From: Lepidonotus clava
Taxonomy: Eukaryota > Annelida > Polychaeta > Phyllodocida > Polynoidae
Direction: 5' to 3'
Assembly (NCBI GenBank): GCA_936440205.1
Contig: OW387150.1
Span: 30,613,795 to 30,677,794 of the forward strand
DNA length: 64,000 bases
Shown: one piece after another, positions 36,837-48,025 of the stretch
Position numbering within the stretch: the first letter of the stretch is position 1
Layout of the letters: the number at the start of each line of letters is the position of its first letter
Position numbers and translations under genes: made by a program
The notes under the pieces: model-generated
Told to the model about the DNA's origin: nothing
The model's database searches: none
Seen by the model: only the letters and a program-made list of their open reading frames with translations

Positions 36837-37545
36837 TTAAGGATAGACAACACCTCTCAGGGCGCTATTTATGGTATGTCAAATTGCGTTCTCTCTATTC
36901 ATAGTACAAGAATATAGTACATATCCAAAGGTGGAACTTAATCTTCTCTATCTTTTTATATAAAGTATTTTGTGATCACTTTATAATTTCAGAAGTAAAG
37001 GGTGAAAAAAACTTTTCACTTTTAGTTTTTGAACATACATATCTCAGTAACTACTTAAGATATTACTACTAAATTTGGACTGCTTGACAATAAGGTTATG
37101 ATGGAGGGAAAACTGTCTCAGTTTCTTTATTTAGGTCCTAGTTTTTGATTTATGTCAAAAAACGGGAAACTTTTCATTATTTTTTTCAATATTATTTTCT
37201 AGATTTCATAAAACAAAATCTAGGACCTAAATAAAAAATCTGAGACATGCGTCCCTCCAAATGAATGTTAGCTATATCCTGTGAAAATTTTATATCGTTT
37301 CATCAAAAACTAAGGGAGATATCCATGTTCAAAAAATAAAAGTTAAAAATGCGTTTTTGGTATTCCCAGCAAGCCTATACAGGCAATTCTCCACATATTA
37401 AAATATGACCTATATGGGTAGTTGGGTCATCAAAAGAGTATTTAGTGATATAAGACTCATTATTACATTCTAGATATTGAATGATATAGACCCATTTTAA
37501 GAGAGCCCCACAAATTGGCCGCTGAGAGGTGTTGTCTATCCTTAA
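36837..37545. mobile_element. piggyBac-type MITE, second copy
   Basis: 709 bp including TTAA at both ends (36837-36840 and 37542-37545). The ends are the same as in the copy at 34013 (GGATAGACAACACCTCTCAG). A strong internal inverted pair is centred near 37180 (TTTATTTAGGTCCTAG and CTAGGACCTAAATAAA). No transposase is encoded. Confidence 0.8.
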
Positions 37546-38030
37546 ACAGAATGTCATTGTGACATTCTGATTAGGTGAGGTCCAGACCTCACTTAAACAG
37601 AACATTGTTGTGACTTCCTGACCAAGGGAGACCCCAACAGCACATAAACAGAATGTTATTGTGAAATTCTGATTACGTCAGGTCTTAACCTTACCTAAAC
37701 AGATGTTACTGTGACCATCTTATTGTGTAAGGTGTTGACCAAACCTAAACAGAGCACTATTGTGTCAGCCTCTTTAAGTGAGGTCTCAACCACACCTTAA
37801 TAGAACATTATTGTGACATCCTTATTAAGTGAGGTCACAATATTAATCTAAAAAATAATGTTTCAAGAACGTTATCAGAACGTCACATTGTAGCATGGCA
37901 AAAGTTTGTTGCAGCGATGTAATTGGGAGTCATCAAAAGAATGTTGCTGCAACCTTACAATGTAATACGTAACTAGAATCAATCCAGAATGTTGCTGCAA
38001 CATTATTAGATCGTCATATCCTTGTTCTAG
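37546..38030. repeat. AACGTTCTG-family repeat, long array
   Basis: Repeated 50-60-bp units run ACAGAAC(A/G)TT-TTGTGAC-TTCTGAT-AGTGAGGTC. At the 3' end TTGCTGCAACATT blocks are inverted to those in the other copies. Confidence 0.55.
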
Positions 38031-38042
38031 AGTAAGTCTTAT

Positions 38043-38970
38043 TAAAATTCTAAAGGGTTGGGGATTTCCTTCTAAGGGCAGATATGGGATTCCCCATTAA
38101 GTCCCCTTGCTATGTTTTACATAAAGGGATTTCCCTTAAAAAGTGATATAAAATACAAGTTTTTTAATGTCCAATAATTGTGTGTAAACTAAAGATTTTC
38201 CTGCCAGTTTGTTTACTTGATAGTGCAAGTAGTTAATAACATGCTGAATTTGATTTCAGTGAAAAATAACTTCTGCACTTATGTGCATGATTTCCTTTAG
38301 GTTCAAACCACTTTTACTGATTAATGGAAACATATACTTGAAACAGTTGATTCTTTTAAATATCTGGCATAACTTTAGATTGTGACCTTAAAGGAAAGCT
38401 TGCACATGAATTCATGAAGTGCTTATTTTGGTGTATTTAACTTAACTTGATTTTTGAGTATTCTCAAAACTTTCCAAATATGACAACTTGAAAATGTCGA
38501 GGTCTTTGGGAATTATTTTAGGAAAGAAATTTATTTTTGGGAATTCCGTGAACGCTAGGCTGCTCAGTACTCCCCTTGCAGGTCAAAGCTATGGGAAATC
38601 CTTTCAAAGTTACTTTGGAATTCCCTGATTAATAAATGGTTGCAGATGGATATATATTTTTATTCATTATGAGTTGCATTAGGTCAAATATATATACTCT
38701 TAACACATATTCTACAGGGCTGGGGATTCCCTTCTTAGGGTAGATGGGATTCCACAGGAACTCCCCTTGCTACGTCATAAATTGGGGGATTTCCCTTAAA
38801 AATGTAACAAGATACTAGATTTTTAATGTCCCATAGCTGTGTGTAAACTAAATATTTTCCTTCCATTTTGTTTACATTGATAGTGTAAGTTGTGAATAAC
38901 ATGCTAAATTAAAATTCATTGAAAAATAACTATCCTGCAGTTATGTGCAAGGTTTACTTTAAGTTTAATC
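38043..38970 (+). repeat. pair of 250-bp direct repeats
   Basis: Bases 38043-38290 and 38707-38970 are diverged direct copies (GGGTTGGGGATT against GGGCTGGGGATT; both with CTCCCCTTGCTA or TCCCCTTGCTA, GGGATTTCCCTTAAAAA and TGTGTGTAAACTAAA). They flank part of a LINE remnant. Their nature is unknown. Confidence 0.6.
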
Positions 38971-39235
38971 GTGACTAAAATTTCCTCTCATACAGTCACT
39001 ATACTTTTTCGAGACTCAGACCTTATATAAAAAGGTTTACTGCCTTAAATATTTATGAAATGAAAATCCTACCATACGTTAATTTTGGGGACATATTTTA
39101 TATGTCAGCAGGACAGGAGATTTTGGAGAAATTGAATGAAATACAGTATAGAGCTTGGCGTATATGTCTGAATGCTGCACCAAGGGTAGACAGGTTTGTA
39201 CGTCTGGCAGAAGCAGGCCTTCCTATGTTAGCTTT

Positions 39236-39624
39236 AAAGGGAGCCAAAAGCAATGTTGGGTCAACATTTTGTAAATCCTTTTAACTCTTGAAATATATTC
39301 CATAGCCATAACCTAGGCCTGTGGTAAAATATAGACTGTCAATAAAGACTTTAACTACATCAAAAAGCAGTAAAACTTGTCCATGGTCAATTTTGGTGAC
39401 CCACCAAAATTGGTTTGTTTTTGCTGATAGGGCTGCCATACATCATTGCTGTCTATGGGCATAAATGACACAAGTATTATGGAATTCACATAAAATTATA
39501 GTTAGTTATCATGATATATACTATACCGATCACTAAAGTTAGACTTTTGGAATGTATTTTCATAGTTATTTGAGTTTGCAAAAATTTGTCATATTTTGTC
39601 ATACCATTGCTTTTGGCTCCCTTT
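39236..39624. mobile_element. AAAGGGAGCCAAAAGCAATG MITE inside the LINE
   Basis: 389 bp with inverted ends AAAGGGAGCCAAAAGCAATG and CATTGCTTTTGGCTCCCTTT. It interrupts the LINE reading frame at a TTA-flanked site. A relative with the same right end is at 42248-42534. Confidence 0.75.
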
Positions 39625-39658
39625 AAGAAGGACAGCCCATTTACGTAATTACAAGTAT

Positions 39659-39958
39659 AAAGCCCCATACCCACTAGGCGATCTTCCCAGCGACCGCCAA
39701 CCACTGATCCAGAGAGTCGATGGCAGAGTCGCCGGGCAACTGGATTATCTATGGATCGCCCAGTGACTCCCTGTGGGTTCAGTGCAGATTCTGGGAGACG
39801 AACGACGGACGACGTGATCAGCGGGAAAATATTCAGGAAAATCACCGAGAGATTATCAAACTTACCTGATATTACCATTGCCCGGTGATGACGACGGCCG
39901 TTCTTCCTGTCACCCATCGCCCGGCAACAGTAAAATTGCCTACTGGGTATGGCCCTTT
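39659..39958. mobile_element. AAAGCCCCATACCCACTAGG MITE inside the LINE
   Basis: 300 bp with inverted ends AAAGCCCCATACCCACTAGG and GCCTACTGGGTATGGCCCTTT. It has many ATCGCC(C/T)GG-like words inside. Same family as 13820-14037. Confidence 0.75.
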
Positions 39959-40499
39959 AGAGATCTCGTCAAAATGAATATTTGGATGCCAGAAATATTC
40001 CAACTACAGTTCATCAGGCACCTGTGCTTAAACATATATTACAAAACTAAGTGCTTTTGATAGGAGTGTTCTTGCAAAAGGTGCCAAAAAGTGGAACACT
40101 CTTGACGTTCTGGTTGGGAACATTGACACTTATCCCAAGTTTAAAATTGAACAAAAAAGGTGGTTAAAATCAATAATACCAAACTAAGCACCTAGGCATA
40201 ATTATCATACATATATCAGCCAATTACTTTGTGTTAAATCCTGTATTACATGTCTTAACTGGTCATTCTATTTTTTTTGGACTTCACTAGATTACCATGT
40301 TATGATCATACTGTATATAATTATGTTATTATAGTTTTTTATCCTTTCTATATTTTCCTAAAATCATATTTTACCTGTTGTCATGTTACTATCATCATGA
40401 CTAATTGTAATGGTGGACGCAAGTTAAAAACAGTCATAGGCCGATTCTTGTATCAGTATCCAGAATAAATAAAAGAATTTTTTTTAAAACATAATCCTG

Positions 40500-40830
40500 A
40501 TAAGGCTTCGCCAGACCCTCCCCATTGCCTAGAATTAAACAATTTTATCAATACTGAAAAATGTTTCTTAAATACAAGATATGCATTCACAATCACGTTC
40601 TATATATGAATAAACAGATCAAGTTCTGCACTATGGTATCATTGTTATTGCATCATTCTACTTTGTGTAGCTAAACCGCCATAGGCAGTTTAATATGACC
40701 AATTTACATGGGCTCAAATGGGAGCTTGTCCGTCCAGCAGTTCTGGGCCTCAGTTGCACTCTAAGTGGCGTGGTCTGCAATCTCATTTATAGGGCCATGA
40801 TAGGGCTGTTATACATCATTCTCACTAAAA
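40500..40830 (+). repeat. downstream segment shared with gene A
   Basis: It matches 25570-25900; see that entry. Confidence 0.65.
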
Positions 40831-41337
40831 CTGCTGTCACCTAGAGCCATGGTTAATACAAGTGGACACCCCTTATGAGCCCCAATCTACACTCTTCTCA
40901 TGAACCTATGCATTGCAGTGTAGAGGCGTCTAAACAGAGGTGGCGGGAGAGCTAACATAGGGTTATAGAGGGAATGGGCTGACAGCTAAGGACTAGCCTT
41001 GTTTTTAAGTATCTTTGGTTTATAGTACTAGCCCAGGCTTTTGATATATGTTGTATCATTATGAATGCTCATGTGGAAAATATGTTTTGACATTGATATT
41101 TGACTATTTCAGTGAAAAAAAAAAAACTTCATAAGAAACAAATTCTGTAGCTTTGACACAGTATGAGAACCCCTTCAGTTCCCCTGTGAGTATCCAGGCT
41201 GAGCCATTGATTGCCAATTGTAGCCAATTAGCAGGGGCTCAAAAGGGGTGTCCAGACATATAATCCCACCACCTGCATTCCTGGTACCGGTACTAGCACT
41301 AGGTGGCACCAAGCTTAGTGAGAAGGATGTATACAGG

Positions 41338-42083
41338 AGTAAAGGTCCGGCCACATCCAACAACTCAACTCAACTCGATAGTCGTAGCTGTGAGTGGCGC
41401 CAGAGCCTACGACTGCCTGGTCATAGGGGAAACTATGGCCTGGCCATGGGTTAAAGCCCCAGCCACAGGCACAACTAAACTCAACGGTCGAGGTGAGGTG
41501 AGTTGGTCTCAGTCCTGAAGTGTGGCATAGGTCTACGACTGTAGTCTTAGTGTTTCCACCAACAGTTGAGTTGAGTCGTAGAACTTGAGAAGTAAAAGAT
41601 GAACGACTAGTCTGTCAAGTCTTAGGGGTGTGTGCAGTACATGTTCTTATATTCCATGTGTGCTACGTACTACAATAATTGGGTCATACATTATGGCATA
41701 GTGGAGTTTTTTGGCTAAGACTGTAATATGGCTGCCCCAATTTATATATTTTTGTAATACTTATACCAATTTGTACCTATGACTGTGTGCTGTATATATA
41801 CGGGTGCTGGTGAGGCCTGGTGGTGGGGGCGTGGCTATTTGTGTCAGTCATTGGTCACGGTGACTGACCAGCCTTCATAATTATAGCGGCCCGCTCCAGC
41901 TGCTATTCAGAGAACCTTTGGCTGGCATACAGAGACACAAGGTAAAGGCCTGTGTCCTGTTCCTCCTATATCTGGGCTAAATTGGTGTCCAGTTTACAAG
42001 ACCCAACTGTCAGTGCATAGAGACGTTTTGTTGTTTACGACGGTCAAGTTGAGGTGAGTTGGGTAGTGTGGCCGGGGCTTAAG
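41338..42083. mobile_element. GGTCCGGCCACA-ended inverted-repeat element
   Basis: The left end (AAAGGTCCGGCCACATCCAA followed by CTCAACTCAACTC) is the inverse of the right end (GGTGAGTTGGGTAGTGTGGC then CGGGGCTT). Words of the kind ACTCAACTC and GAGTTGAG are spread inside on both strands. It also encloses a TATA-like stretch and a CG-rich segment (about 41790-41941). No transposase is seen. Confidence 0.45.
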
Positions 42084-42247
42084 ACTCAACCGTTGTGGGT
42101 TTGGGCTATGATGCTATGTACAAATATGTACTGCACCCACCGGAGGATCCAGTCATACGTCTTCATCAACATGTAGGCTCTTTTCAACATGTAGGTCTGG
42201 CATGTAGGACTCAACTCAACTGTCTTAATTATATAGGTTAAGCCAGG

Positions 42248-42534
42248 TTAATTGAGGGCCATGGTAAAATATGGACTGTGAAAGCAGGCTTTAACTTCAT
42301 CAAAATACAATAAACCATGCCCCTGGCCCATTTTGGTGACCTGTTTATAAACAGTGCTTTCAACAGGCAGGAAAGACAGGAGCTTTATGGAATTTAAGTT
42401 AAATTCAATTTAGTTTTCATGGTTTAAACTGTACCACTAGCTAAGATTAGACTCTTACAATATTTTTCTATAGTTATTCAAATTTTGAAAATTTAGTCAC
42501 ATATTAGCACAAAATTGCTTTTGGCTCCCTTTAA
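42248..42534. repeat. diverged relative of the AAAGGGAGCC MITE
   Basis: It aligns with 39310-39624 (GTGGTAAAATAT-GACTGT, CATTTTGGTGACC, TATAGTTATT, TTGCTTTTGGCTCCCTTTAA). The left end is degraded. Confidence 0.6.
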
Positions 42535-43073
42535 GCCACAGTGTGCTAGAACTTATATCACACAACATATCTTTTATCTGTGCTACTGGCTGACCTAATT
42601 TGTACCAGATGTGTCATTAAAAAGAAGTCAGACAAAGGTCTGAATATTTTTTATAAAAATCATGAAAGGGATATAGAATATAGACAGAGAATTTATTTAC
42701 AGTATGTACAGAATGATAAGCCTTATTTCGCAGATCACCATGCCATGCATTAGGGCCATTAGTGAGTTGGTCCACCATAATGGGTATGGCCTGTCGTGTT
42801 GCATATCATTCCTGTTTGATGCCTTTCACAAATATGTAAGGGGCTGCCGCTTCCTCCAGTGTACATTACAGATCCTGGCTGAACTGGTAGCAGTTGTGTA
42901 GAAAGGCTTATGTCAAGGATTCCATCAGGTAGGTTATTTTCTATTTAAACAGAAACGATCCTCCCCTTCGAGTGGCCCATCTGATGGGACCTCCTGTATG
43001 GGCAGGGGCATTTTCATATTAGATATTGGTATAATTGTTTACGAAGTGCCCATGGTGAAGGGTCTATATACAT

Positions 43074-43287
43074 AAGGGGGTTTTACACCTGTGCGGCTTG
43101 AGCTGCGATATCAGCTTTGCATGAGGATATCAAAGAAACTTCAAATACAAGGATGATATAATTGTTTTAAATTGGTTATTTTGAGTATTTCACACATTTA
43201 CAACCAAGAATTGTACCTGGAATATGTGTGACTTAACTGCGACATTGTCTTGTCGCAGCTCGTGATGCATAGTGTAAAACCCCCTTT
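43074..43287. mobile_element. AAGGGGGTTTTACAC MITE
   Basis: 214 bp with 15-bp inverted ends AAGGGGGTTTTACAC and GTGTAAAACCCCCTT. Inner inverted words include GCTGCGATA and TGTCGCAGC. It is non-coding. Confidence 0.75.
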
Positions 43288-43408
43288 AAGGACAGTTTAC
43301 CATCAGGGGTCAGTGACCACAGGAGTGTGCTACCCCTCTGATCACACCAGGGGGTCGGTAGTGGCCAGTTTGAGGGGAACCCTGGAAGTAGATGTGCAAA
43401 TTCCTGAT

Positions 43409-43489
43409 ATAACTACTTGCTTATGCTAGTAACAAATACCAAGAGGCGGGTTTGGGTAGAAAGGTGGTATTTATATCACAAGACTGGCC
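43409..43489 (-). repeat. Ngaro repeat B2
   Basis: A direct copy of 43743-43822, containing GCGGGTTTGGGTA and TATTTATATCACAAGACTGG. Confidence 0.9.
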
Positions 43490-43596
43490 CTAGTGTACAT
43501 AAGTGTCTAACCACAACAAGAATATCCGGTACCAGAAACAGATAACAACTGTATAGCCGTAACAACAGGCTAATAATTATAACAACATGAAGAAAA

Positions 43597-43743
43597 AATT
43601 GTTGCTCCGTGAACGACGACGTGCAGAGCGGAGGAGCCAGTGGACGCGCGTGACGTCATCGTGACGTCACGCGCGCTCGTACCCCGGCAACCAGCCTAGC
43701 AACGCTGGTGACGTTATACCGTGATAATGGGATTATCCCGCAA
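43597..43743 (-). repeat. Ngaro repeat A2
   Basis: A direct copy of 48024-48172. It contains the self-complementary ACGCGCGTGACGTCATCGTG and then GACGTCACGCGCG, and ends at GGGATTATCCCGCAA. Confidence 0.9.
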
Positions 43744-43822
43744 TAACTACTTGCTTATGCTAGTAACAAATACCAAGAGGCGGGTTTGGGTAAAAGGTGG
43801 TATTTATATCACAAGACTGGCC
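43743..43822 (-). repeat. Ngaro repeat B1
   Basis: It directly abuts A2 and stands 18 bp from the end of the recombinase gene. Paired with 43409-43489. Confidence 0.9.
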
Positions 43823-43840
43823 AAAGACACCCAAACCCGC

Positions 43841-44836
43841 CTAACCAAGGCTAACAGCGAAACGTTTGTCCTTAATTAGATCTGCCCTACTTGCATCCGT
43901 CAGATACCTAAACACACAATTTGAAGCCCATAAGCCCCTGGCTTTGACATCCTCAATGGATAACCCTAATCGAGACATATGGGAAGCCCCACCCCTCCTC
44001 ATGCTATGAGAAGAGAAATTTGTACTGTCCACACCTGCCCCCTCTAAGGCATTACTCAAACGTTGGTTGAACCAGTAAGGGGTAATAGGGGTTAGTCCGC
44101 TAGGGGAGGACAAACAGAAAATGTAATCCTCTCCCCGTGGCCTAGCTAGTTTAAAAATCTCTTTCACCCAGTACACTGGGCATAATAAACTATTTACGTT
44201 TTCAGCTACAGGTATAAACTTACAACTTGAACCCAAATTTAAGGTTTTGCTTGACTTAATCCTTAACTCTAACCCCCATGGAAAAAACTTGAAATCCAAA
44301 GCTCTCAAAGTATGCTCCGAAAGGCACAAATTTGAGACCCTGAGTAGACACCGGAACCCTAGGGTCAGGGCCGCCCAAAACACCAAGTCATTGAAACCCA
44401 GAACGTTAAGGTTGAGAAAGATTACTTCTAACAGTGGCGGAGTCAAGGGCTTGGCTTGCCCCCGGCCCGCTTTACATAACCTCTTTGCCCCCCGTAATGC
44501 CACCCTTATTTTGAAGTCGGAATACTCCACTCCTTTCGCCCCCAGGCGCTTAAGAAAACTAGACAAGCCTGACAAGTAACACGTTAAAGATGAGTAGGCT
44601 AAGAAAAACGACATGTAGGCTATGTAATTAACAATTACATCAACTGTAGTTGGTATAATCTCGAACCCAAACTGGTTACAAAAGTTCAAATAGCATCTCT
44701 CCTGGTAAAGTCTAGTCCTCCTGGTAGAGTCTGACACGGAATTTTCCTGTAGCTCCTGTTTCCTCTCCTCCAGATCCGTCAGGGTCAGACCTGAAACAGT
44801 TGTTACAACACATTTCAAAGACCCGGATAAGGTCAA
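43841..44836 (-). CDS. tyrosine recombinase of the Ngaro element
   Basis: The region of about 331 residues has a helical N-terminal core-binding part and a C-terminal catalytic part: the first Arg is in GFRCLLRVSN, box II is HSMRRGG, followed by GLW and a terminal Tyr (FRYL). Such recombinases insert the circular DNA copy of the element. It overlaps the end of the RNase H region, as is usual for the family. Confidence 0.8.
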   Translation of the reverse strand: MTLSGSLKCVVTTVSGLTLTDLEERKQELQENSVSDSTRRTRLYQERCYLNFCNQFGFEIIPTTVDVIVNYIAYMSFFLAYSSLTCYLSGLSSFLKRLGAKGVEYSDFKIRVALRGAKRLCKAGRGQAKPLTPPLLEVIFLNLNVLGFNDLVFWAALTLGFRCLLRVSNLCLSEHTLRALDFKFFPWGLELRIKSSKTLNLGSSCKFIPVAENVNSLLCPVYWVKEIFKLARPRGEDYIFCLSSPSGLTPITPYWFNQRLSNALEGAGVDSTNFSSHSMRRGGASHMSRLGLSIEDVKARGLWASNCVFRYLTDASRADLIKDKRFAVSLG

Positions 44837-46828
44837 GACTCAGCTCGAGCTTTTCAGGGGTCAAGGACCTGGACAAGGCATCGGCCAGGACATTGTCTTG
44901 AGAGGGAACATACACAGCGAAAATATCAATGTTGCAAATAAAACATAACCAAAAAATTTCCCTTAGCCAGGACATGCAAGTGCGGTTGGAACTACGGCCC
45001 GAGTTGATCATGTGCATGACCTGTGTGTTGTCTGTGATCACCCTGATAGTACCGTCGCGTCTACCTGGGGCCCACCTCTGCAGACCCAAAACTATCGGCC
45101 AGAGCTCATAAACATTTATGTTCTTGGGCACACTAGTAAAGATCGGGGGGCAGAGCTGATGGTCGTGAACTGCCAGGGTGTCTGAGCCAGCGTTATCCCA
45201 GGTGCCGAAGGCCCAGTCCTCCCCACACCACAGGCCAAACCCCACACTGGAAGAATCAGTAATGATGTCTGCAACCACCTCCCTTCTAATGATCTTTGCG
45301 CTACCATTAAAGATCTGGGCAAATCTTCGCCACCACGATAGGTCTGCCATGATCTCGTCACTCAGCTTGATGCTTTTGCCCCTTTTACACTGCATTTCTA
45401 AGTCAAAAATCCTCCTGCTGAAGGTTCTTCCCCCCCGTATGACGCAGGCACAGTGGGAGACAATTCCCCCCAATCTCTCTAGTTGCTTCTTACTTGCCCT
45501 TCCTTTCCTCTCTAAGGAGTCTATCAGATCCATCAGCTTTGCTATCTTGCTTAGGGGGAGGGAGAGGCTCATGCTGACAGAATCAATTTCAATCCCAAGA
45601 AAGGTGCATACCCTGCATGGGGAGGTAACTTTCTTCCAGCTGACATTAAACCCAATGCATCTGAGGACCGAGAGCAGTGTCTGAAGGGCCTCCCCGCATT
45701 CTTCCTTGGTTTTACCTAGTACCACAAAATCGTCTAAATAGTTAACCACTCTCCTGACTCCCCTGTCTCTCGCCATGCTGACCACCAACCTTGAAAGTAG
45801 ATCGAAAATGTAAGGGGCGCAGCGCAAACCAAAGCATATGCGATTATCTACCATGACCACTTCCCCCTCCCGAAGTCCCATCTCAAACCCTGGAAGGGCG
45901 TCTGGTCGGGCCTGACACAAACTGACCGATAAGCGGACTCAATGTCCGCGACGGCCATGAAGTCACCTTCTGTCAGTTGTTGGGAAACGGAATCAACTGA
46001 GTTATAATTGAAAGGCCTACAAGTTGTCCCCATGAAGTTGTTGATGCTCACGTCCTCCGGCCTGCTACAATCTGTAATGGGCCTGAGGCCACCGCTACTC
46101 TTTTCCACCGCCCCTAGGGCGTGTATGCATTTTGGACTCTCTTTAGCAAGACTGACCTTGCCGTCCGCCAACTCTCTACTGAGTAAGCGGTCCATCTCTT
46201 TCTTAAATTTTGAATTAGTAATGGAGGAATAGTTGCTGCAATCGTAACTTGACGAGCAGTTATCATCGACTATTGGGAACCCATCCACCAGGCCCGACCA
46301 GACCTCCTCCCTATCTGTGTCGCCTAAGGTGCAACTCATGGCCCACAGATGTGCGGCCACCCTACATGGTTTTAGCTGACTAGGATGCTCGCCTATAACG
46401 TGTACACAGGAACAAGTACCTCTAACACAGCTTTCATAAACACAAACTGACCTCCCTGAACTACTTGGGGGTGGGTGAAAAACAACATTTTTCTCGGACG
46501 ACAATTCAACACTGTCACTTTGCAAATTAACAATATCACAATCTGGCTCGTTAAGGCCAGTAACAACATCACACTCAACATCTGGAACAGACATATTATG
46601 TACATGCAAGGATTCAGTTTCGGGGTCTATGTCAACACTTCTACCAGTTTCAACATTAGGCAAATTAGAAACATTGGCAGCCACGTTTGACTGTCCCACA
46701 TTGCGGTTGGCCAACCCGTCGGCCACCTGCTCGAGTATGCTGGAAGAGGTGATTTCCCCAGCGTTGTCTGAATCCATTCCATCAGTGGTAGAGCTCCGAG
46801 CGTTGCAAGAGGGATCAGTTTGTTCCAT
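44712..46828 (-). CDS. reverse transcriptase-RNase H region of the Ngaro element
   Basis: The region has an N-terminal hydrophilic part, then a palm domain with VADIESAY and the YLDD box (NYLDDFVVLG), followed by RNase H (ITDSSSVGFG, NVYELWP, ITDNTQVM, VLADALSR). The parts follow the usual order for Ngaro elements. It is described as one region of a retroelement. Confidence 0.78.
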
Positions 46829-46831
46829 GTT

Positions 46832-48025
46832 TCATTTCCTCTCCCCCACAACCGCCCAGCTCCTTTTCTGGTTGTTCCTGTTACAGGTGAATGCCCCATG
46901 GTTGGTGAGTCCACACAACTTGCATGCGTGGCGGTATTTGCAAGAGTGTCGGTTGCAGTTAGCCTCCGAGTTGAAGTTGTAGCACAAGTTCTGAGCCTTC
47001 TTGTCCTGCTGCCCCCTCTTGGAACCAGTGGTACCCTCATAGGTAAAGTACTTTAACACATTCGAGGTGTCCACCTTCCCAAAACTCTTGATCCCTTTGT
47101 CACCCGCCGTCTCCCTGACTGTTTCGTCGTAGGCAACGAGGGTGTCAACTCGAAAATTTTTGGATTCGGCCTTTTCTGCCAACAGTTCCACATGGGACAA
47201 CAACCCACTGATGCTCTTCCCCTTACGATAGGCTTTCCTGATCGTAGCTATGGACACAATCATCAATTTTTCAAAAGAGAGAATTGAGTCACCTTTTTTC
47301 ATGTACTTCCCCTGGCAGTAGCGCTTGGCGTGCTTCTCCTTCTCTTTCTCCTTCTTCTTCTTGTCATCGGCCTTCGTCTTGGTCTTGCTTTTCTTGCGGC
47401 GAGTGTCGTCCTCGGATTCCGACTGGCTGCTCTCTGATGACGAGTCGGAACTGCTGCTCGATGATGATGAGTCAGATGATGATCCTGACGTGGACGAGGA
47501 CTCTGAGCTAGCACAAGAGTCCTCCTCGGGTGACCTTTTGTCTACTGGAGGCTTGGGATTCGACTTCCCCTCCTCTTTAGACTTAGCTTTCTGCTTGTGT
47601 TTCGGTTTCGATGGTTTCTCAGCTCCGCTGTCGACCTTGACCTTCAGCTTCTTCGCCGGCTTCCGCCCAGCGCTGCGTTCAACGTCCCCGGTGATTCTAG
47701 GGTCCATCTGGAGCCAGGGCAGGTTGGGACTGGTGTTACCTGTCATCAGGCTTGCCCTGTAAGCTTCCTCCAGGTTGCGAAGACGTCTGTCAACAGAATT
47801 CTCCATGAAACCCGTGTTCAAAACCTTGGCCGACTTCTGCTCCGCCGCCATGGCCACCCCGATTTTCTCGGCGTCGTCGGCAGTCTCTTTCAACGGCTCC
47901 TCCGCCTCCAATAGCACGATTTCACGCTCACACTTGTCACCCCACGGGAACTTGTGCACTGTGTGACACCTCTCACAACCTTTAACCAGTTTCTTGCCAA
48001 TGTAATTGGCCATAATCCCGAACAA
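46832..48025 (-). CDS. Gag-like protein of the Ngaro element
   Basis: The frame of about 397 residues starts at the edge of repeat A1. It has a CxxC-type motif near the start (CERCHTVHKFPWGDKC), a Lys-rich and Ser/Asp-rich low-complexity middle (residues about 120-235), a helical segment, and a C-terminal Cys/His cluster (CYNFNSEANCNRHSC and CKLCGLTNHGAFTC) that looks like a nucleic-acid-binding zinc knuckle pair. This fits a Gag-like nucleocapsid role. Confidence 0.7.
   Translation of the reverse strand: MFGIMANYIGKKLVKGCERCHTVHKFPWGDKCEREIVLLEAEEPLKETADDAEKIGVAMAAEQKSAKVLNTGFMENSVDRRLRNLEEAYRASLMTGNTSPNLPWLQMDPRITGDVERSAGRKPAKKLKVKVDSGAEKPSKPKHKQKAKSKEEGKSNPKPPVDKRSPEEDSCASSESSSTSGSSSDSSSSSSSSDSSSESSQSESEDDTRRKKSKTKTKADDKKKKEKEKEKHAKRYCQGKYMKKGDSILSFEKLMIVSIATIRKAYRKGKSISGLLSHVELLAEKAESKNFRVDTLVAYDETVRETAGDKGIKSFGKVDTSNVLKYFTYEGTTGSKRGQQDKKAQNLCYNFNSEANCNRHSCKYRHACKLCGLTNHGAFTCNRNNQKRSWAVVGERK

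Larger units (their letters stand above)
38340..40490 (+). mobile_element. decayed LINE, 3' part, broken by insertions
   Basis: Three pieces match the end of a LINE reverse transcriptase ORF. One near 38345 reads TVDSFKYL. One at 39024-39236 reads LNIYEMKILPYVNFGD and IQYRAWRICLN, the conserved thumb/connector region. One at about 40055-40187 reads AKGAKKWNTLDVLVGNIDTY and ends at a TAA. An A-rich 3' end follows near 40470-40490. The second and third pieces are separated by two MITEs (39236-39624 and 39659-39958). The first piece lacks one base in the KYLG-ITLD motif. Confidence 0.65.

Noticed and set aside
47284-47914. Plus-strand frames up to 145 residues
   Set aside because: They are antisense shadows of the Ser/Asp-rich part of the Gag-like gene.
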